Virus record (IMG/VR): IMGVR_UViG_3300033153_003076
Location: 1-28,997 of that record
Strand: one strand, 5' to 3'
DNA: 28,997 bases
From: a virus
The translations under genes and the position numbers were made by a program. The stretch's first letter is position 1. Each line of letters starts with the position of its first letter. This document shows, piece after piece, positions 28,815 to 28,997 of the stretch. Under the pieces are notes generated by a model. That model ran no database searches. It was not told the DNA's origin and was given only the letters and a program-made list of their open reading frames with translations.

Positions 28815-28971
28815 AAGATATTTAAAACACCTACACAGAAAGATACCTCCTTACAGAGCCTTGACGTTTAGAAGTTTATAGCCGAAAGCTATGACCTCCT
28901 GGATTGTCAGGAGCTACCCTAAACTTGAAGCATAATTATCACAAAATTCTTATTACAAAAGGAGAGATATT
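28815..28971 (+). promoter_or_regulatory. long structured 5' leader of the capsid transcript
   Basis: AAGTTTA (28872-28878)/TAAACTT (28920-28926) encloses two hairpins, TAGC-CGAAA-GCTA (28879-28891) and CTCCTG-(6)-CAGGAG (28896-28913), a three-way-junction layout. CTCCTT at 28847-28852 could pair with the capsid ribosome site AAGGAG (28959-28964). A 14-codon frame (28891-28935) lies inside but has no ribosome site. No known riboswitch class matches by eye. Confidence 0.5.
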
Positions 28972-28997
28972 ATGTCTCAAGACTTAACAAGCGTTCA
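28972..28997 (+). CDS. start of probable major capsid protein gene, truncated by window edge
   Basis: ATG with AAAAGGAGAGATATT upstream, a strong ribosome site; only MSQDLTSV and part of a ninth codon are visible. Podovirus gene order (portal, scaffold, capsid) makes the major capsid protein the likely product. The dedicated promoter and long leader fit a highly expressed gene. Too short for any sequence-based identification. Confidence 0.55.

Noticed and set aside
28872-28926. Hammerhead ribozyme in the capsid leader
   Set aside because: A three-way-junction layout and a CGAAAG loop are present, but the conserved CUGANGA core is missing and the GAAA is in a hairpin loop.

Overview
The window is a near-continuous, plus-strand stretch of a tailed phage (or prophage) genome with podovirus-type architecture. 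Hallmarks are a T7/P22-like head-tail connector portal, a PBSX-type large terminase, a putative scaffold followed by the first codons of the probable capsid gene, a T7-fibre-like N-terminus on a beta-helix tailspike, and large internal (ejection) proteins. It begins inside an internal virion protein gene and ends nine codons into the probable capsid gene. The tail tube genes and the rest of the ejection genes should therefore lie outside, between the right end and the left end of a circular or circularly permuted genome. The DNA is AT-rich. Most genes carry an AAGGAT/AAAGGATAAAAG ribosome-binding site a few bases before ATG, and many promoters show only an extended -10 (TGnTATAAT or GATATAAT). 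I infer a Campylobacterota host (Sulfurimonas/Arcobacter/Sulfurovum-like), but no host gene proves it. I found no tRNA, rRNA, CRISPR array, integrase or attachment site.

Layout. 1-3660: two internal virion/ejection genes, the second split by a 14-bp tandem duplication. 3684-5891: tailspike. 5922-7410: lysis cassette (coiled-coil membrane protein, small membrane protein, holin, T4-type lysozyme). 7446-12012: accessory virion/fibre proteins, including a split Ig-like protein, a right-handed beta-helix protein, a diverged 95-bp duplicated module and a protein ending in a CUB-like domain. 12018-15438: small early genes and recombination genes (ERF annealing protein, DUF1367-like protein, SSB), then a homing endonuclease behind a structured leader. 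15557-19902: AntA/ORF6C antirepressor, then a pseudoknot leader and a tightly overlapping operon (DUF6291 replication-type protein, Cys-rich proteins, C5 DNA methyltransferase, DUF1064 nuclease). 19939-22698: a consensus promoter and a cassette of very small coupled genes. 22670-28384: packaging and head genes (small and large terminase, portal, Bbp19-like protein, putative scaffold broken by an in-frame TAA). 28385-28971: a lone minus-strand gene with its own consensus promoter and a shared bidirectional terminator, divergent from the promoter of the capsid transcript, which has a long folded 5' leader.

The gene set fits one life cycle. Early genes copy and recombine DNA (ERF, SSB, replication protein), methylate it and interfere with host repression (AntA). 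Terminase packages it through the portal into scaffolded heads. Spike and fibre proteins find and probably digest surface polysaccharide, and holin plus lysozyme lyse the cell.

The most notable material is regulatory. Three long 5' leaders can fold into compact structures: a clear H-type pseudoknot at 16300-16372, an RBS-sequestering hairpin/pseudoknot with an overlapping leader ORF at 14592-14699, and a three-way-junction-like fold at 28872-28926. There is also a moron-like minus-strand gene with a divergent operator-like region. Three virion genes carry disabling changes (14-bp duplication, 1-nt deletion, nonsense codon), which suggests either a decaying prophage or sequence errors. All structural and functional calls come from reading the sequence; no search or folding program was run.
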